Part shown: in pieces, positions 55,822-64,000 of the stretch | Position numbering within the stretch: the first letter of the stretch is position 1 | How the letters are laid out: the number at the start of each line of letters is the position of its first letter | Assembly (NCBI GenBank): GCA_947492525.1 | Contig: CANLNQ010000001.1 | Location: 124,001-188,000, forward strand | Direction of reading: 5' to 3' | DNA from: an uncultured Granulosicoccus sp. | Lineage (GTDB): Bacteria; Pseudomonadota; Gammaproteobacteria; Granulosicoccales; Granulosicoccaceae | DNA length: 64,000 nucleotides | Program-made: the position numbers and the translations under genes | The notes under the pieces: generated by a model | What the model saw: the letters and a program-made list of their open reading frames with translations, nothing else | Told to the model about the DNA's origin: nothing | Databases searched by the model: none

Positions 55822-56577
55822 ATGGATATCACGATACTGCTTTTCGATGAGGTGGATCTGCTGGATGCTGGCGGTCCGTACGAAGTCTTCCTGACCGCGT
55901 CGCGGCTGGTACAGCGAGACGGAGGTGAAACGCCGTTTACGGTCAATACAGCAAGCCTGGATGGGCAGCCGGTGAAGGCCTTCGGTGGGCTGGGCCTGAT
56001 ACCAGACAGACCTGTGGACGAGGTGCTCACGCGACTTGAGCAATTCCCGGAATCAGCGCATGTGCTGATCGTACCCGGCACGATCGATATCGACAAAGCC
56101 ATGAAGAACAGCGAACTGCTGGCGGCGATACGACGGCACGCGTTTCAGGGTATGACAGCAACAGGCGCCGCTGCGGACTCGGGCACGGAAACTGTGACTT
56201 TGACCGATATCAACGAAGGAATTGACACCGCCACGGAAGCGAGGCAGTCAACAGACAAGGCCTTCCAGGCAATCACCGCCAGTGTCTGTACCGGCGCCTT
56301 CCTGCTCGCCGAGGCGGGTCTGATGGACAAGCGTGACTGGACCACCCACTGGGAAGATGTCGACCTCTTGTCGGAACGACTCGGTCCGAAAGGCGCGCAA
56401 CGCAACGTGCGCTGGGTGGATACGGGCTCGGTGATCACCGCGGGCGGCCTCAGTGCCGGTATCGATATGGCATTGCATCTCGTGCATCGCTTTGCCGGAC
56501 TGGAACTGGCCGCACGCACTGCGAAGCAGATCGACTACACGTGGGAGCCCGAGGGCAGGCAGACGACGACACGGTAA
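55822..56577 (+). CDS. DJ-1/PfpI-family protein with an insertion
   Basis: A 251-aa DJ-1/PfpI protein, similar to isonitrile hydratase-type members. It has FDEVDLLDAGGPYEVF at the N-terminus and the nucleophile Cys in TASVCTGAFLLAEAGLM. Between the usual beta strand (HAFQGMT) and the Cys elbow there is an unusual insert of about 40 residues rich in Thr, Asp, Glu and Ala (residues about 112-152). Start: ATG at 55822, or GTG six bases earlier. Its neighbour is a GlxA-type regulator containing the same domain. Confidence 0.85.
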   Translation: MDITILLFDEVDLLDAGGPYEVFLTASRLVQRDGGETPFTVNTASLDGQPVKAFGGLGLIPDRPVDEVLTRLEQFPESAHVLIVPGTIDIDKAMKNSELLAAIRRHAFQGMTATGAAADSGTETVTLTDINEGIDTATEARQSTDKAFQAITASVCTGAFLLAEAGLMDKRDWTTHWEDVDLLSERLGPKGAQRNVRWVDTGSVITAGGLSAGIDMALHLVHRFAGLELAARTAKQIDYTWEPEGRQTTTR

Positions 56578-56744
56578 GCCTCTGGAGTACGTTGATCCAG
56601 CCGACCAAGTCTGCACACGCACCAATGCCAGGCAGAACACGCAACAGGCAATCAGCTTCTTGCCTGTCAGATCACGTCGAGACTTCTACAGTTGAGTTGA
56701 AGGCGGCCGTTTCACACTGACAGAGTCTGACCGGCCGTTTCAAA
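56578..56744. other. Intergenic region with a direct repeat
   Basis: Between the DJ-1/PfpI gene and the porin terminator. An 11-bp direct repeat CGGCCGTTTCA occurs at about 56704 and 56732. No gene was recognised. Confidence 0.35.
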
Positions 56745-56771
56745 CCCGCCAGGAATATCATTCCCGGCGGG
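56745..56771 (-). terminator. Rho-independent terminator-like hairpin after the porin gene
   Basis: CCCGCC-A-GGAAT and ATTCC-C-GGCGGG form an 11-bp stem with one mismatch and a 3-base loop. On the minus strand it is followed by TTTG and further T residues. It lies just after the porin stop, as expected for a highly expressed outer-membrane protein. Confidence 0.75.
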
Positions 56772-56789
56772 AACTGAAATGGAGTGAAC

Positions 56790-57746
56790 CTAGAACGTCA
56801 AACGCAAACCGGCGAGAAAGCCCATATCGATGTCATCAACACCATCGACATCCGTCTGTCCGATTTCAGCAAATGTGCTGAAGCCCTTGGCTTGAGGAAA
56901 CTTGTAGATCGCGTTCAGGTACCAGCTGTCGACATCGGCCAGGCCCAGTGCCTGTGCGTTTTCATCGCCTGCGTCAACCATATCGAAGCCCAGGTTGAAT
57001 TCCGTGGTGGACCAGGGTTTGAGGGTACCGACAATATGCACGTTCTCGATGGTATCCGGCGCTTGATCGATATCCAGAGAGCTGAATGCAACCCCGATAC
57101 CGTACATGCCAATACTGTACTCAACGCTCAGGCCGAAGGTATCTGCATCAGACACACCGGCATCGAATTCGACATTCGTGGCACTCTGGAAAGCAAAGCC
57201 GATCTCAAAGCCCTGGAATTCGGTGAACAGCATGATGTCAGTGGAACTCTCGTCGTCATCCACTTCCAGGTCGTGCGACAGGCCAATCGAATAGAGGTCT
57301 GTGCTGTAGTTGAAGGCCAACAGGTCCTCAGAGCTGTCCAATGCAAACACGTCTCCATCGACATCGACAACATCAATGTTCTTTTCGACACCGAAGTCAT
57401 CGGTGACGTAGTCGCTGGCACCCACCCAGAAGCTCATGTCGTTCTTCTTCAGACCTATGTAGGCTTCTTCGCGGCTGACATCGCTATCCTTGGCAATTTC
57501 CAGATCCAGCTTTGCGAACGCCGACAGGCTTTCTCCGAGATCATAGGTGAAACGGTTCTTCAGTTCACCGTCATCGTAGTTGACGTCCAGATCCTCATCG
57601 ATGCCAGAGTCCTGCAGCAACTGGATCTGTACGTCGGCACCCAACTCGTAGGTGAAATTCTCTTTCTCGAACACAGTGACCGCGGCAGAGGCAGTGCCTG
57701 CTGTCAACGCTCCCAGTGCCACTGCACACGTAACGTGCTTCTTCAT
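56790..57746 (-). CDS. Gram-negative porin
   Basis: A 318-aa outer-membrane protein. Signal peptide cleaves near ASA/A (residue 22), and the mature chain is acidic with alternating aromatic and hydrophobic beta strands, ending in LAGLRLTF with a terminal Phe, the outer-membrane insertion signal. Family signs are LGADVQIQLLQD near the start and EAYIGLKKNDMSFWVG. The ATG at 57746 has GGGAG upstream; a longer frame starts in the leader. It has its own terminator, and the 492-bp upstream region is unusually long, allowing for complex control. Confidence 0.9.
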   Translation of the reverse strand: MKKHVTCAVALGALTAGTASAAVTVFEKENFTYELGADVQIQLLQDSGIDEDLDVNYDDGELKNRFTYDLGESLSAFAKLDLEIAKDSDVSREEAYIGLKKNDMSFWVGASDYVTDDFGVEKNIDVVDVDGDVFALDSSEDLLAFNYSTDLYSIGLSHDLEVDDDESSTDIMLFTEFQGFEIGFAFQSATNVEFDAGVSDADTFGLSVEYSIGMYGIGVAFSSLDIDQAPDTIENVHIVGTLKPWSTTEFNLGFDMVDAGDENAQALGLADVDSWYLNAIYKFPQAKGFSTFAEIGQTDVDGVDDIDMGFLAGLRLTF

Positions 57747-58238
57747 TAACTGAACTCCCCGCTTGGTTGATGCGACAAAAGCCACAAGTGTCTTTCAACC
57801 ACCTGTGTGTCGCGTTTTTACGACAGGGCAAGTCTAGTGCTCGAAATGCTGCTTGCATATGTCAGAAATGCGCAAATACCGTCATCCAACGGACTTTCAT
57901 CTGTGAGCGTTGATACAGGTCTACCGGCTGACACGAGCTGAATCGATTTCGTAGCACCGCGATTGTCACTGGTGGCTCCGCGAGAAAAATCATGACATGT
58001 CCAAGGCGCTTTGATCACGTTGAAGAATCAGCCGTCCGATCACACGGGACCAGTTGCATCGTGCCTTGGAAGTTCACGTCTTCACTCTCCAGTAACAGTA
58101 CAACGCTATGGTCGATGCAATGACCGCGGCTGAATCAGCGATGGAAGCATGAAGCACGGCAGGCCCTGCCCACTTCACGCCACCTGTTCGCGTTCATTTT
58201 ATCCACCCGTTTACAATCGACAACTGCAGAGACACACC
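57747..58238. other. Intergenic region between divergent porin and metallophosphoesterase genes
   Basis: A 492-bp region with promoters for the porin (leftward) and phosphatase (rightward). A frame continues upstream of the phosphatase start to 58149 but has no signal peptide there. No operators could be recognised. Confidence 0.4.
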
Positions 58239-60344
58239 ATGAGAAAGATCAGACGCCGTTCGATCGGCCGTTGTACGCTGGCCGCCGCGCTGATTGCTTC
58301 CAGTACCGCCGCTGGCGTGGGTATTGCCTTGGCACAAGACAGTGAGCCCGCCGAAGAAACAGGCTCCCCTGTCGAGCCGCAGCCAGGCTTCCGCGTGCTG
58401 CCCTATCTCCAGGCACCCTCATCGAGTTCGATGACTATCGTCTGGATCAGTGAACTGAACACACCGGGCGAATTGATTGCGGTCGGCCCTCACACCGAGT
58501 TGAAGACGTACACCAGCGAACCGCAGCCACTGGACTTGATGAAATACTCCGAGGCCGAACTCTCTGAAGAGATCCCAGGCCTGGAGACCGGTTCCTGGCT
58601 CCATTCGGATGGCAACTATCGCCATATCGTCCAGGTAGATGGACTGCAGGCAGGCGAGACTTACTACTATTCTGTCATCCAGGATGGTGTGCGTCACTTC
58701 GCCAGTTTCACAACCGCACCCGGCAAGGACGACTGGGATCACGTAAGGATCATTGCATTCTCCGACACCGAAACGGAGCCTGCAGGGCGAATCGAACATC
58801 GTGAATGGGAGACTGCCCTCGCCGGGCTGGCCGACGGCTCTGTGGCGCGCCCGGGCGTTGGCTCTGCCTGGTCAGAGCGCTATGGCACAGCCGTGCGTTA
58901 CGGCCAGGAACTGGTGAGGTATCCGATCAGTCAGGCCGAGGCACTCAATGCCAATATTGCCACGATTTCCCGACAGAACCCCGACTTGCTGCTCATCGCT
59001 GGCGACCTGGTGCAAGGGGCTGGATATCAGCCTGCCTGGGATGAATTCTGGCGCCACTTCGCGGGGGAATCCAGTGACCTGGCATCCAGAGTACCTCTGG
59101 TCACTGCCCTGGGAAACTGGGAAACCTATGCCGGCATCAGCGGTGGCTACGGCAGCAGCGATGATCGTACGCCACCCGTGATCTCCCGCAATCGCTATCA
59201 CGAGTACATGGTGACGCCGGGTGATTCGGAGAATCCACGGTTTGCGGATTCCTACTACCGGCTGGACCATGGTCCGCTTACCATCCTGACGCTGGATTCA
59301 ACCAATGGTCTGCCTGATGAAGACACGCGAACCGGCGTTCTGTCAGGTGAGGTCTTTTCAGGCGATGATACCCATCTGAGTCCTGAGCGCATGTCCACGG
59401 ATACGCAGGGTTCATTCACGGCGGAAGAATATGATGCCGCTTTTGCGAACATGTTCGAAACCGATGCATCACAATCGGACTTGCCCGATCTGAACCCGGG
59501 TAGTGAGCAATGGTTGTGGGCCCAGTTCCAACTGGCAGATGCCAGAGCGAAAGGGCAAGTGATACTTGTACAGTTTCATCATGCAGCGTATTCCAACGGT
59601 GTGCACGGTACACCACCGAACCATGAATTCGCTGACAACCAGTCGGGTGTTGCCATGCGTGCCTACACCCCGATGTTCGAGCAATACGGTGTTGCTGCGG
59701 TAATCAGTGGTCATGACGAAATGTTTGAACGTTCATTCGTCGACAGTGATGGCGACGGCGTGGGTGTTCAGGTCTATGACGTGGGCGTTGCTGCAGATGG
59801 CTTGCGTGGCGAACAATTGTTCGAAACCGAGGATGGCACTCTTGCCGCGATTCGGTTCAACAGTCATTCACAATGGATGGCGGCGGCTGACGAACCCGAG
59901 CTTTGGGCCACAGACAGCAACGGCAATCCGCAGCTTGTCGACGGGGGCTTGCATTACGGTCACTTGCAACTCGATCTGGAACGCACCAGTTGTGGTGCAA
60001 GGCTGACAATGACGCCTGTCTACCTGTTTCCGGTCATGGATCACGAGTACACGGTCATCGGTACAGAGCGAAGAATCTATGATGATGTGGTCACGCTCGA
60101 TCTGTCGCCGGATGGCACCGTCATGATCGATGATTCCTGCCACCGGCCGAACGACAACGATGTCATGATTGATGGAAACACCATCAACTGGGCTGATAAT
60201 GGCTGGTATCAGGTGCAGGACGCCACGACCTATGAGTCCCTGTGCGAAGGTGGTCGATTCTGCGAGGTTGTTGATGGCAGCTATATCGTCATCAATCACA
60301 CCACAGGGAAACGCTTCGAAGGTATTCAGGTTCCGGCAAAGTAG
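58239..60344 (+). CDS. Exported metallophosphoesterase (purple acid phosphatase-like)
   Basis: A 701-aa exported protein. A signal peptide follows an Arg-rich start (MRKIRRRSIGRCTLAAALIA; not a clear twin-Arg site). An FN3-like domain (about 45-165) comes next, then a calcineurin-like metallophosphoesterase: FSDTETEP near 175, LIAGDLVQ near 255, ALGNWETYAG near 290 (the usual GNHE/D is GNWE), LVQFHHAAYS near 450 and VISGHDEMFERSF near 490 (usual GHxH is GHDE). Two metal ligands appear altered. The C-terminal 130 residues are an extra domain. Probably a periplasmic or extracellular phosphatase, but activity is uncertain. Confidence 0.87.
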   Translation: MRKIRRRSIGRCTLAAALIASSTAAGVGIALAQDSEPAEETGSPVEPQPGFRVLPYLQAPSSSSMTIVWISELNTPGELIAVGPHTELKTYTSEPQPLDLMKYSEAELSEEIPGLETGSWLHSDGNYRHIVQVDGLQAGETYYYSVIQDGVRHFASFTTAPGKDDWDHVRIIAFSDTETEPAGRIEHREWETALAGLADGSVARPGVGSAWSERYGTAVRYGQELVRYPISQAEALNANIATISRQNPDLLLIAGDLVQGAGYQPAWDEFWRHFAGESSDLASRVPLVTALGNWETYAGISGGYGSSDDRTPPVISRNRYHEYMVTPGDSENPRFADSYYRLDHGPLTILTLDSTNGLPDEDTRTGVLSGEVFSGDDTHLSPERMSTDTQGSFTAEEYDAAFANMFETDASQSDLPDLNPGSEQWLWAQFQLADARAKGQVILVQFHHAAYSNGVHGTPPNHEFADNQSGVAMRAYTPMFEQYGVAAVISGHDEMFERSFVDSDGDGVGVQVYDVGVAADGLRGEQLFETEDGTLAAIRFNSHSQWMAAADEPELWATDSNGNPQLVDGGLHYGHLQLDLERTSCGARLTMTPVYLFPVMDHEYTVIGTERRIYDDVVTLDLSPDGTVMIDDSCHRPNDNDVMIDGNTINWADNGWYQVQDATTYESLCEGGRFCEVVDGSYIVINHTTGKRFEGIQVPAK

Positions 60345-60345
60345 C

Positions 60346-60454
60346 GTCCGGCTCTCTACCTGGGCGCGGGTTGGACGGGCGGCGGGAAGGCAATGGCGGG
60401 CGAGCCCCTCTCCTGCCTTCCCGCCCCACCGGACACTCAGTGACTGAATCACTG
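60346..60454 (+). terminator. Nested hairpins downstream of the metallophosphoesterase gene
   Basis: GCGGGAAGGCA (60382-60392) and TGCCTTCCCGC (60414-60424) form a perfect 11-bp stem. An outer stem GTCCGG (60346-60351) and CCGGAC (60429-60434) encloses it, and a third small hairpin CAGTGA/TCACTG lies at 60438-60454. There is no T-run; likely a transcript end or stabiliser. Confidence 0.6.
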
Positions 60455-60507
60455 ACGAGCCATCCGGTGCTTGTTATGCTCGGGCTCTCGGTATTGGAGT
60501 CTTCCGC

Positions 60508-60687
60508 ATGAAGTTTCTGGTCTTTCTCGGTACGGTTCGTGACAGCACCCCTCCCAGACCGGCACGCCTCGGCGAACGGGTATCCAGAGCCTGTCTGGAT
60601 TGTCTGATGACGGAATATCCGGCGCATGAGGTAGAGCTGGTGGACGCGCTCGATTACCCACTGGAGCCGGTATTCAAGCCGCAATGA
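60508..60687 (+). pseudogene. Truncated NADPH-dependent FMN reductase-like gene
   Basis: A 59-aa frame begins MKFLVFLGTVRDSTPPRPAR and continues with EVELVDALDYPLEPVFKPQ, then stops. This matches the N-terminal third of NADPH-dependent FMN reductase-family proteins (about 190 aa), including the phosphate-binding GTVRDST loop. No continuation was found in other frames downstream, so it is a remnant. Confidence 0.7.
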
Positions 60688-60813
60688 CAGAAATGCTACT
60701 GTAGTATCTTCGGAAATGGCGCGTACTACGGTGATGAGACTACAAACGATTGAAGAGCTCATGATTGCACAAGCAGCACGAGTGACATCTGGAATCGCTG
60801 TCAGGGTTCCAGC

Positions 60814-61467
60814 ATGAAAGGCGCAATCTCTCCTGCAGCGGCAGCTGAACTGATAGATGACGGATCCAGTCTGCTCATTGGCGGCTTCATGGGTGTCGGC
60901 ACCCCCGAACGCCTGATCGATGCACTGGTAGCCAGTGGCAAGTCGAACCTGACCGTCATCGCCAACGATACAGCCATGCCGGGCCGTGGCATTGGCAAAC
61001 TGATCACAGCCGGCCTGGTATCGCGTGTCATTGCCTCGCATATCGGACTGAACCCTGAAACACAGAGCGGCATGATCAGCGGGGAAATCGATGTCGAGCT
61101 AGTTCCTCAGGGCACTCTGGTCGAGCGTATCCGTGCTGCGGGTATGGGACTGGGCGGTGTGCTGACTGCTACCGGTATCGGTACAGAGGTGGAGGAAGGA
61201 AAACAGACGATAGAGATCGATGGCCAGCTATTTCTCGTCGAAACACCCATCAAGGCAGATTTCGCACTCATCAGTGCCTGGCAGGCTGACTACGTCGGCA
61301 ACCTCAGTTACCTGCTGACGGCTCACAATTTCAATCCGATCATGGCCCTTGCCGGCAAGACGGTCATTGCCGAACCCGGCAGCATCGTACCGGTGGGTGT
61401 GATCACACCCGACGCTGTCAAGACACCTGGCGTACTGGTGGATCATCTGCTGGTTCGAGCCTCATGA
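60814..61467 (+). CDS. atoD: Acetate/acetoacetyl-CoA transferase subunit A
   Basis: A 217-aa alpha subunit of a class I CoA-transferase. The CoA-binding GGFMGVGTPERLIDAL near residue 26 and GLNPETQSG near 75 are typical of AtoD/ScoA. It moves CoA between acetyl-CoA or succinyl-CoA and acetoacetate. The beta subunit follows 55 bp downstream. No thiolase or 3-hydroxyacyl gene is adjacent. Confidence 0.92.
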   Translation: MKGAISPAAAAELIDDGSSLLIGGFMGVGTPERLIDALVASGKSNLTVIANDTAMPGRGIGKLITAGLVSRVIASHIGLNPETQSGMISGEIDVELVPQGTLVERIRAAGMGLGGVLTATGIGTEVEEGKQTIEIDGQLFLVETPIKADFALISAWQADYVGNLSYLLTAHNFNPIMALAGKTVIAEPGSIVPVGVITPDAVKTPGVLVDHLLVRAS

Positions 61468-61522
61468 TTGCCGTGTCACCATCACAGGGAAAACTCAGAA
61501 CCCACTACCCGAGGAAAGCCGC

Positions 61523-62185
61523 TTGAACGCCAAGGAACTGATTGCCCGACGAGTCGCGCAGGAAATCAAGACGGGCATGCTTGTCAATCTGGGTATTGGA
61601 CTGCCCTCTCTGGTAGCCAACTACGTCGCGGTGGACCGAGGCGTGTTCTTTCAGGCTGAGAACGGTGTGATCGGACTTGGCGCTCGCCCACCTGAAGGCA
61701 TGGAAGACCCCCACCTGACCGATGCCGGCGGTGGTTTTGTATCGGCGGTGCCTGGTGCCGCCTCGATAGACAGTGCCATGAGCTTCGGTCTCATTCGAGG
61801 AGGACACCTGGACATGACCGTTCTGGGCGGACTGCAAGTCGATGAATCCGGCCATCTGGCCAACTGGAAAGTGCCCGGCAAGATGGTACCCGGCATGGGA
61901 GGGGCAATGGACCTGGTCTCGGGAGCCTTGATGGTTGTCGTTGCGATGCAACACACCGCCAAGGGTGCGCCGAAAATAGTACCGGAGTGCACTCTTCCGC
62001 TGACTGCGGTTCGGCGAGTCGATCTGGTAGTGACCGACCTGGCCGTCATTGAACCCAGTCCGGAAGGACTGATCCTGCGTGAACGAGCCCCCGGTGTGTC
62101 AGTAGACGATGTATGCAAGGCAACGTCTGCCACGCTGCTGATAGATGGTGATGTGCCGGAGATGCAATTGGAGCCTACATCATAG
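61523..62185 (+). CDS. atoA: Acetate/acetoacetyl-CoA transferase subunit B
   Basis: A 220-aa beta subunit. The catalytic Glu lies in QAENGVIGLG near residue 52, the family's ENG motif, and VGLP-type GIGLPSLVANY precedes it. GGAMDLVSGA near 128 is also conserved. It starts at TTG 61523 with GAGG eight bases upstream. It forms a heterotetramer with the AtoD subunit encoded just before it. Confidence 0.93.
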   Translation: MNAKELIARRVAQEIKTGMLVNLGIGLPSLVANYVAVDRGVFFQAENGVIGLGARPPEGMEDPHLTDAGGGFVSAVPGAASIDSAMSFGLIRGGHLDMTVLGGLQVDESGHLANWKVPGKMVPGMGGAMDLVSGALMVVVAMQHTAKGAPKIVPECTLPLTAVRRVDLVVTDLAVIEPSPEGLILRERAPGVSVDDVCKATSATLLIDGDVPEMQLEPTS

Positions 62186-62379
62186 CGCCTGGACTCGGTG
62201 CCGTTGTGACGTGCCGCAGAGCCTCTTGCGTGTTCCACCTGTATAGTGACGAGCAGATGCAAAGTGCCATCAGCCAGCATTTCGTGGCTTGAATGATTTC
62301 GGGAGGCGTTACAGGCAACCGGTTGCATCGACGTGAGACCCGTCCCTTCACCATCGATTTTCATACTTCCAATACAACA

Positions 62380-63027
62380 ATGAAAAACTCAATACGCCAC
62401 TTCACGGTAACGACAATAGCTACGGCCGCTTTGGCAGCAAGCGTACTTGGCACATCGGCAGTTGCCGCGCCAAACAGCCCTTCCGATGGCCTCTGCAAGG
62501 AATTTCAGGGGCAAGCAAGAGCAGTCTGTAATCAAGCTCACAAAATCGCCAACCGAATAGAACGACTCGAGGACAGAGGCTCTTCTCTGGCAGCACTCAG
62601 AACTGCCGAAAGACAGCTTGAACGAACGAAGGCTCGATTCATGGAACTGACTGGCCTTGCGGTCCCCGGGTTCACACTGCCGTGTGAAATTCCGGAAATC
62701 AACACATGGGCAGAATCTCAGAATGCTCCAGGAATTCTCAATCCGGAGGCCACGGTTGGTACAGATGGTCAGATTTGCGCTATAGGATTCGAATTTGTGG
62801 CTGGCTATACTGAGGAACATAAGTGCGAGGCGCAACCCTTCGTGCTCATGTACCTGGAGGCGGGAATTTTTGCGACAAGAAATTTGGTTCTGGGCGAGCC
62901 TGCCCCTGAAGACGGCGGCCTCACCTTGTGTCAGAGCGATAGCTCATACTCGGCTACCGCCGATATCCTTCAGCTTGAAGCATGCGCCATTTCACTGGGC
63001 TGCGATATCACACCATCTGCCCAATAG
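62380..63027 (+). CDS. Exported protein of unknown function (215 aa)
   Basis: Signal peptide of about 27 residues cleaved near AVAA/P. The mature part has a helical segment (HKIANRIERLEDRGSSLAAL, residues about 50-85) and a C-terminal region with seven cysteines that probably form disulfides. The start at 62380 gives the signal; a longer frame begins 87 bp upstream. No ribosome-binding site is strong. No family was recognised. Confidence 0.7.
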   Translation: MKNSIRHFTVTTIATAALAASVLGTSAVAAPNSPSDGLCKEFQGQARAVCNQAHKIANRIERLEDRGSSLAALRTAERQLERTKARFMELTGLAVPGFTLPCEIPEINTWAESQNAPGILNPEATVGTDGQICAIGFEFVAGYTEEHKCEAQPFVLMYLEAGIFATRNLVLGEPAPEDGGLTLCQSDSSYSATADILQLEACAISLGCDITPSAQ

Positions 63028-63275
63028 GGTATTGCGCTGCCAGATGGCAGTGTGAGAATGGGACGCTCTCGGTCTCGGGAGCTTCCTTCCTCAAGGTTGT
63101 AATGGCAGGAAGGCAAGCTCGCATGACTACGCCATGGAAGCGTTGTATGAACGCCAACGACAAGACGCTGTGACTCATCTTGACGGCAAGACAGCGGCAT
63201 ATACCGGCAACGACGCTTGTCCCCGTGAATTCATGCCATGATGACGGCCATGGAAAACAAATTCGGGCCACTTGA

Positions 63276-64000
63276 ATGAAGCCGGGCAAGTCCATGTCAC
63301 CACTGTCCAGACAGGCAGCCACGTTGTCCTGTGTGCTGGCCCTGGCGCTATGGTATTCACCGGCCATTGCCGACTGCAAGGATCTTGCGCGGCCGGATGT
63401 CGATTGGAGCGGTTGTTCCAAGAAGATGATCATCCTCAAGCAAGCCACTCTGCGTCATGCAAATCTGGAAGAGGTGGATTTCACCAGCACTGACCTGACG
63501 TCCGCCAGACTGGAAGGTGCGGTGCTGGATCAGGCAAACCTGACTTTCACCCATCTGGAAACGGCCACTCTCACCAGCGCTTCGATGTTCAAGACATTCG
63601 GCTTTCGAACGAATCTTTCCCGAGCTGACCTGTCCGGCGCCAACATGAGCTTTGCCGAATTGTACCGCGCTGACTTTTCCAGGGCTTTGCTGATGAAGGC
63701 CGATCTGTCCAGAGCAACCTTGCCACGAGCGAATTTCTACCGCGCCAACCTGGCAGGTGCCGATCTGTCAAAAGCCGACACCATCAGGTCGGATTTCACC
63801 GAGGCTGATCTGACGGGTGTCGACATGCACCACGCCATTATCGCACGCACCTCTTTTCAGAATGCGAAACTCGAAAACGCTGACTGGAGTAATGCCTATC
63901 TGTACCGGGCGGATATCAGAAACACGGATCTGAGTGGCGTTCGAGGCCTCCGTCAGGAGCAGATCATGCAGGCCTGTGGCAATGATGCCACTCGCTTGCC
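63276..64000 (+). CDS. Exported pentapeptide-repeat protein, partial (C-terminus outside window)
   Basis: The frame stays open to the right edge, about 241 codons. A signal peptide (core SCVLALALWYSPAIA) precedes at least 25 consecutive pentapeptide repeats of the A(D/N)Lxx type, for example ADLSGANMSFAELYRADFSR, from about residue 50 to 225. The visible end, GLRQEQIMQACGND, is the usual capping segment, so only a few residues are missing. The protein should form a quadrilateral beta-helix. Start may be 63276 or the in-frame ATG at 63294. Function is unknown. Confidence 0.85.
   Translation, partial: MKPGKSMSPLSRQAATLSCVLALALWYSPAIADCKDLARPDVDWSGCSKKMIILKQATLRHANLEEVDFTSTDLTSARLEGAVLDQANLTFTHLETATLTSASMFKTFGFRTNLSRADLSGANMSFAELYRADFSRALLMKADLSRATLPRANFYRANLAGADLSKADTIRSDFTEADLTGVDMHHAIIARTSFQNAKLENADWSNAYLYRADIRNTDLSGVRGLRQEQIMQACGNDATRL

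Noticed and set aside
56784-57749. 321-aa plus-strand frame opposite the porin
   Set aside because: It mirrors the porin almost exactly; the minus-strand frame has a signal peptide and a terminal Phe.

Overview
The window reads as chromosome of a moderately GC-rich, Gram-negative, heterotrophic gammaproteobacterium, probably marine. The grounds are many outer-membrane-type lipoproteins, a general porin, TRAP and ABC uptake systems, an ArgP/ArgO pair, RsgA, RimK-type ligases and chemotaxis proteins. No rRNA, tRNA, CRISPR array or prophage was recognised. A Granulosicoccus-like bacterium would fit the mix of transporters and lipoproteins, but that is only a guess from gene content.

Layout. 0-3.7 kb: an assimilatory nitrite reductase operon (double-GAF protein, nirB, start of nirD). 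4-8.1 kb: a lipoprotein, a PhyH-type dioxygenase divergent from a LysR regulator, and a second lipoprotein. 8.3-10 kb: a divergent argO/argP pair. 10-14.4 kb: an IS1-like transposase, an NlpC/P60-like lipoprotein, another lipoprotein and a YHYH-domain lipoprotein with repeats. 14.4-22 kb: a catabolic cluster on the minus strand (FAD oxidoreductase, TRAP DctP-Q-M, dihydroxyacetone kinase-like DhaKL, cupin), with a divergent Xre-type regulator and a clear palindromic operator between them. 22-28 kb: an Old Yellow Enzyme, an MpaB-like protein, a second YHYH lipoprotein, an orphan family-5 solute-binding protein and a GFA protein.

27.8-30.1 kb holds a compact three-gene minus-strand cassette: a 60-aa protein, a highly charged helical protein, and a membrane-anchored coiled-coil protein with DUF4041-like and GIY-YIG (T5orf172/MUG113-like) regions. 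It is one of two best candidates for an undescribed system. Next come a nonanucleotide repeat array, an Aer-type PAS protein overlapping a soluble chemoreceptor, a DASS-family carboxylate transporter, and a complete sugar ABC transporter (34.4-38.7 kb). At 38.9-41.0 kb two convergent full-length paralogues of an unrecognised family share a C-terminal 'SGHY' block; this is the second candidate. After them come a decayed thpR, a GNAT/C39-peptidase fusion divergent from a RimK-like ATP-grasp protein, a LysR regulator, a sigma factor with a small lipoprotein across a divergent AT-rich region, rsgA, and an AstE-like/RimK operon.

50-64 kb: a FAD monooxygenase, a DUF2784/DUF2145 pair facing a secreted protein, a GlxA-type AraC regulator divergent from a DJ-1/PfpI protein, a porin, a large exported metallophosphoesterase, a remnant of an NADPH-dependent FMN reductase, an acetoacetate CoA-transferase pair (atoDA), a small exported protein and the start of an exported pentapeptide-repeat protein. 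Intergenic regions are rich in short tandem repeats (6, 7, 9 and 11 bp units).
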